A stretch of DNA of 64,000 nt, taken from the NCBI GenBank assembly GCA_009746045.1, contig RPFO01000079.1, positions 4,694,584 to 4,758,583 on the forward strand, written 5' to 3'. Position 1 is the first letter of the stretch. Every line of letters starts with the position of its first letter. A program made the position numbers and the translations under genes. The DNA is from Mesostigma viride (lineage: Eukaryota > Streptophyta > Mesostigmatophyceae > Mesostigmatales > Mesostigmataceae). Below, one piece after another: positions 60,463 through 64,000 of this stretch. The notes under the pieces were generated by a model that saw only the letters and a list, made by a program, of their open reading frames with translations, searched no databases and was not told where the DNA came from.

Positions 60463-61632
60463 TCACGCGGCGCGCGCGTCGGCGAGGACGCGGGCCGGGG
60501 ACACGCCGTCCTCGTGGTATACGGCGGGCACGCCGCGGCTGGGCGGGATGGAGCTGATGCACACGGCGCGCACCCAGGTGGACCCGTCCGTCCTCCGCTC
60601 GTACTCCAGGAACACGTTGGCATTTGGCCGCTTGGAAAGGCCGGCCCGACGCGCCTCGTGCGAGGACAGGATCGCAGCGAGCGGAGTGCGAGCGAAGTCC
60701 CTCAGTGGGACGAGTCCGATCGTGCGCCCCGGCCGGCCGGCGTGGCGAAAGGTGCGGTACACAGTGCCGTCCGGCGCGGTCGCCGGCTCGCTCAGCCAGT
60801 AGTCGGCCCCGACGCCGACTTCGTATGACGGGATCACTTCCACGAACTTCCCCGCGGAGTCGACCCAGCGCGTGCGGCCCTTGGCGTCGTCCTGTCTGCG
60901 CACGGTCGGGTCGCGCGCCACGTGCGCGAACACGGACGAGGCCAGGTGTCGCTTGGTCAGGGGGCCGAATGCGGGCCAGTCCTTGACGCGGTCGGAAAAG
61001 TTGGGAAACTCGCTGCCGTCCGTCGTCATCTCGGCGGCGGGCCGCTTCTTGGTCGCGGGACGAGGGGCGGGCGCGGGACGAGGCGCGGGCGCGGGCGCCG
61101 GCGTGGGCGGGAGGACGGTGTCGGAGCCCTGCGCCCACGTGCCCGTTTCGTGGGACGGCGAGGCGGGGAAGCCGTAGGCGTCCGCGAACGAGCTGACCGG
61201 CGCGCTGTGCTTGAGCGGGCCGACCACTTGGCTGGAGGCGTCGGTGATGTCCGCCAGCAGGAGGTACGTCCACGGCCCCACTCGCGCGCCTTCGGGGGGC
61301 GGGGGAGGCGCGGCGACGAACGCGGTGTCCGCGGGGCTGTCCGGGGTCGATTCGCCGCCGGACGCCGCCCCGGCGCAGTCCGGGTCGATCTCGTCGAGCG
61401 TCGGGAAGCTTCCCCATCCCAAGCCCTCCATGATGTCCACGTCCTGCATGGTGCGGATGCGAGCATAAGATGCGCGAGTGTGTTAGAGGGAAGAATTCGA
61501 GGGGCCAGACATGCGCGAGGATGGCTAGATGGGGGAAGAATGCATATAGCTCACCTTTTCGGGGAACAGGCGCAGGATGTCGAAGGACAGTTCGGAGAGG
61601 CAGCGCAGGTCGGGCGTCTGTGCGGAATCCAT
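60463..61632 (-). CDS. unrecognised nuclear-type protein, 352 aa, two exons
   Basis: Exon 1 is 61632-61555 (26 codons, MDSAQTPDLRCLSELSFDILRLFPEK), exon 2 is 61443-60463. The 111-base intron is GTGAGC...CATGCAG, phase 0, and contains TTCTTCCC twice. Exon 1 plus the next 20 residues form an acidic, hydrophobic N-terminus. Residues 137-157 are a Pro-Ala linker followed by TKKRPAAE, a possible nuclear localisation signal. Residues about 175-325 form a compact domain (FSDRVKDWPAFGPLTKRHL, RWVDSAGKFVEVIPSYE, IGLVPLRDF then TPLA, NVFLEYERRTDGSTWVRAV) that recurs at the C-terminus of the broken SET gene to the right. The domain is not recognised. It has alternating strands and could be a binding module. 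The gene looks intact. Confidence 0.75.
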
Positions 61633-61639
61633 GGAGGAA

Positions 61640-61942
61640 GAATGGGTGAGAGAGAGTTGGAGAGTTGGAGAGAGCTGGAGAGCTGGACTCGAGAGAGCTG
61701 GAGAGCAGGATGCCCGGACAGTCCGGTTGTCCTCCTCTTTACCCGTTTTTCGTGGGCGAACGGACGCTCCGGATTCGCCGCGATCGGAGGGTTGCCAATC
61801 ACCCTCCGTGGATAACGCCGATCGTGTGCCAATCACGGCCGACCGTCGGATGGGCCGGGCATCTCCCGCGCCGCGCCATCGTTACCGTGGAGCTGCGCTA
61901 GTATCCACCAATGGGACGCCGGCGATCCATACCGCGGCCGGG
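61640..61942 (-). promoter_or_regulatory. upstream region of the 60463-61632 gene with CCAAT boxes
   Basis: TTCTTCCTCC sits directly before the ATG. Further out on the plus strand are GTTGCCAATCACC (61793), GTGCCAATCACGG (61827) and ATCCACCAATGGG (61903), matching the word set of the neighbouring genes. A CTCTCCAACTCTC-type minisatellite at 61648-61700 lies in the leader. Confidence 0.5.
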
Positions 61943-62116
61943 ACTTAGCGATTTCGGGACTTAGCCATTTTCGGGACTTTGCGACATTGGGACTGTCCCG
62001 GCGTCCTGCTACTCTAACGTCATCGCGCGCGGCCGCGGTCGGGACTGCCTACTTGGGACTTAGCGTCCTACGTGTGCATGATGTTGAGACTTGAGACGGG
62101 AACATGCAGGCAAGGC
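61943..62116. repeat. repeated GGGACTTAGCGATTTCGG words at a unit boundary
   Basis: GGGACTTAGCSATTTTCGG-like words occur here three or four times. Related words lie near 57195, 58136, 59460, 59895 and 60309, always between genes of this cluster. Confidence 0.6.
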
Positions 62117-62122
62117 TTTATT
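62117..62122 (-). terminator. AATAAA polyadenylation signal of the SET-type gene
   Basis: GATTAATAAAGCC on the minus strand, about 125 bases past the apparent end of the coding region. Confidence 0.55.
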
Positions 62123-62244
62123 AATCAATAAAATGGTGTTAATCACAAGTCGCTATCTACATGTACACATGATAGCCCCCGGGCTATTCGATAGGATTGT
62201 CGCCGCTCAGCAGGAGCGGGCGGCGAGCAAGAGCTGGGCGGGCG

Positions 62245-63714
62245 TCAGCCCGCGCGCGTGTACGACGCGACAGTGGGCCGGGCATTGGTCGTCTTGACGA
62301 GGGCCACGGCGCGAACCCACTGCGAACCGTCCGCGGCCGTTTCGGTCTCCAGGATGACGGAGCCGTGCCTCGCCCGGCCGAGTCCGCACTCGTTGAGATC
62401 GTCTACGGACGGCAGGGAGGCCAGCGGGGTGGACGGGAAGTCCCTCAGGGGCACCAATCCGATGTACGGCCGATGGCGACGCAGCGGGTGAAGACGGGCG
62501 CCGAAGTCGGCCCGTCGGGCTGGGCCAGCCACTCCTCTGGCCGGCCCAGGCGGGGCTTGAGCTCCGGGATCTTCTCGACGCAGTTGCCTCTCGAGTCCTC
62601 GTAACGCTTACCGACGAGGACGCACGTGGTGTCCTTCACGAGCGCCGCCACGACGCGCTGGGTCTGCGGCCCGAACGCGCGCCAGTCGCCTATGCGGGCC
62701 GAGAAGTCCGGCAGGGCGGACGGTGCGGGCAGGGCGGACGGAACGGACTGGACGGGCAGGGCGTACGGGATTGAGGAGGACGGGACGGATACTCGGGCGG
62801 TCTGGACGGACGTCGGCGCTCGACGCGCTGGACTCCTGGCGCCGCGCCGTGCGAGGCCTCTTGGGCACGGGGGGCTGCGCGGGCGCGTCGACCGTATCCG
62901 GCGTCTGGTTGAAGTAGCTGTCGCCGTAGTTGATGAGGAGTTCCTCCCCCTCGCGGATGTCCCTCAAGGCGTACACGCGGGAGGACAGCAACGCGTCGTT
63001 GGGAGTCTTGAACTCGCAGTTCTGAATGCCCCGGCCCTCGTTGTGGTTGATGAAGGCCGTTTCGTTGCAGTACGTGTCCGCCTCCAGGCACACCGCGTAC
63101 GTCCGTCGAAGAGCGTCAGACGGTAGCATCCGTCCGTCTTCACCTGGGCGGACGACGTGTCCAGATCTCCGTCTGGCAGCCTGTAGTACCGCACCAGGGC
63201 GCCGCCGTACACCCCGATCTCGTCTCCCGCCTTGAAGTCCGGCCGGCGAACGCGCCGAACGGGCCGTGCGGGTCGTTAGCCGGGAGCGCCCTGACGCGGA
63301 TCCGGTCGTTGAGGGAAGATTCGAGCATCCCGAGCTGGGCGCCCACTTCGAGCGTCGGGCACCCCGGGGTCACGGGGGCCGACACGTATTTTATCTTCTG
63401 GCCGCTGCACCCGACCCTGCGGGCCAGGTGCACCTCACTGGGGAGGTACATCCGAATGTACATCTTTTCCGCGGCGCGCACGTTCTTCTCGAATTCTTCT
63501 TCGTGTCGGGGGCGCTTGGCCTGCGTCGGGGAAGAAACGGGCGATCAGGCGCACGGGCAAACAGGTGAGGGAAGAAACGGTGGGTCAGATCGTGTGTGAT
63601 AACCAGGGAGACGGGGCGAAGGAAGCCGCGGTTCGAAGGGGAAGAATTGCTTACCGCGCGGACCTTGGCGGCGGCGAGGGGGTTGGGGGAAGAAACGGTA
63701 GCAGCCGATGCCAT
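62245..63714 (-). pseudogene. broken SET-domain gene with the C-terminal domain of its left neighbour
   Basis: Starts ATG at 63714 with a 20-codon first exon (63714-63655) and a 134-base GTAAGC...GACGCAG intron containing TTCTTCCC three times. The second exon encodes a basic KRPRHEEEF start, then SET-type stretches: AGDEIGVYGG, then ETAFINHNEGRGIQNC (the NH motif that binds S-adenosylmethionine) and IREGEELLINYGDSYF (the catalytic-tyrosine region). A Pro/Arg-rich linker follows, then the domain shared with 60463-61632 (DWRAFGPQTQR, IGLVPLRDF, GSQWVRAV). SET proteins methylate protein lysines. The reading frame is broken at about four places, so this is a decayed gene or a poorly sequenced one. 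Origin, host or viral, is undecided. Confidence 0.65.
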
Positions 63715-64000
63715 GGCAAAATAGAGAAGTGTGGGAGGCTAGCTGGGAGCTGGTTTGCTGGAGTGATGGTCGAAGGAATGACAAGACCCGGGTCCTGTGC
63801 CCACTATGTAGTCCTCGGGTGTCCGGCGGTTACGGGATCGACGCACGGGAGCGATTGGCGAGATCGACGGTGGGTGATTGGCCGGCGCGGACGGGCCTGG
63901 ACGGACGTATCCACGGCACGCCAATCACGGGCACGCCAATCGGGCGAGCCAGTCCCGATCGGACGGCTGCCAATCCCCCGGGCCGCCAATCGGACGAGCA
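63715..64000 (-). promoter_or_regulatory. CCAAT-rich upstream region of the SET-type gene
   Basis: On the plus strand GATTGGC (63854), GATTGGCC (63876), GCCAATCACG (63921), GCCAATCGGGCG (63935), GCCAATCC (63969) and GCCAATCGGACG (63986) crowd into 150 bases. They match the words upstream of the two neighbouring spliced genes. The region continues off the right edge. Confidence 0.5.

Noticed and set aside
60922-61815. A 297-codon Arg/Gly-rich plus-strand frame
   Set aside because: Antisense shadow in GC-rich sequence of the 352-aa gene on the minus strand.

Overview
The window looks like nuclear DNA of a photosynthetic eukaryote, most likely a green alga. It has spliced GT-AG genes with both long and very short introns, a plastid-type GET3 ATPase with an alpha-crystallin-like tail, a degenerate TTTAGGG-type (plant/algal) telomere-like tract, many minisatellites, and LTR, LINE and hAT elements. 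The species cannot be fixed from sequence alone. Four genes at the right end use AATAAA polyadenylation signals rather than the TGTAA common in volvocine algae.

Layout. 1-7686 is a nearly uniform 62-bp satellite, about 124 copies. 7687-15980 is gene-poor, with minisatellites, a 446-bp GGGA tract, hairpins and decayed retroelement scraps. 15981-22698 (minus strand) is a six-exon GET3D-like gene. Its six exons add up to exactly 455 codons including the stop, and its introns carry a hAT-type MITE, partial exon duplications, minisatellites and a telomere-like tract. 23469-34942 is a nest: a minus-strand LINE is split by a 1.3-kb hAT element (perfect 8-bp target duplication), and the hAT is split by an 8.1-kb Ty3/gypsy-type LTR element (5-bp target duplication). 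A second 5'-truncated LINE abuts the first. 35424-36693 is another hAT element, carrying a BED zinc-finger fragment. 37130-53801 is a young Ty1/copia-type element on the minus strand, flanked by a 5-bp target duplication and split by a second copy of the same gypsy family. Its protease-like domain lies after the integrase rather than before it.

55.5-64 kb is different in character. Four genes lie head to tail on the minus strand. Three have a tiny first coding exon and a short intron, CCAAT-rich upstream regions and recurrent TTCTTCCC words; all four have an AATAAA just downstream. One encodes a cysteine-rich protein with an acidic tail. One encodes a protein with a new conserved C-terminal domain. 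One is a broken SET-domain gene that shares that domain. The cluster contains a palindrome of about 0.9 kb and a stack of tandem repeats, one of which repeats CACGTG 11 times. This cluster is the best candidate for something undescribed. It could be a lineage-specific gene family or a piece of an old integrated virus, and the sequence alone does not decide.

All statements come from reading the sequence. No database was searched.
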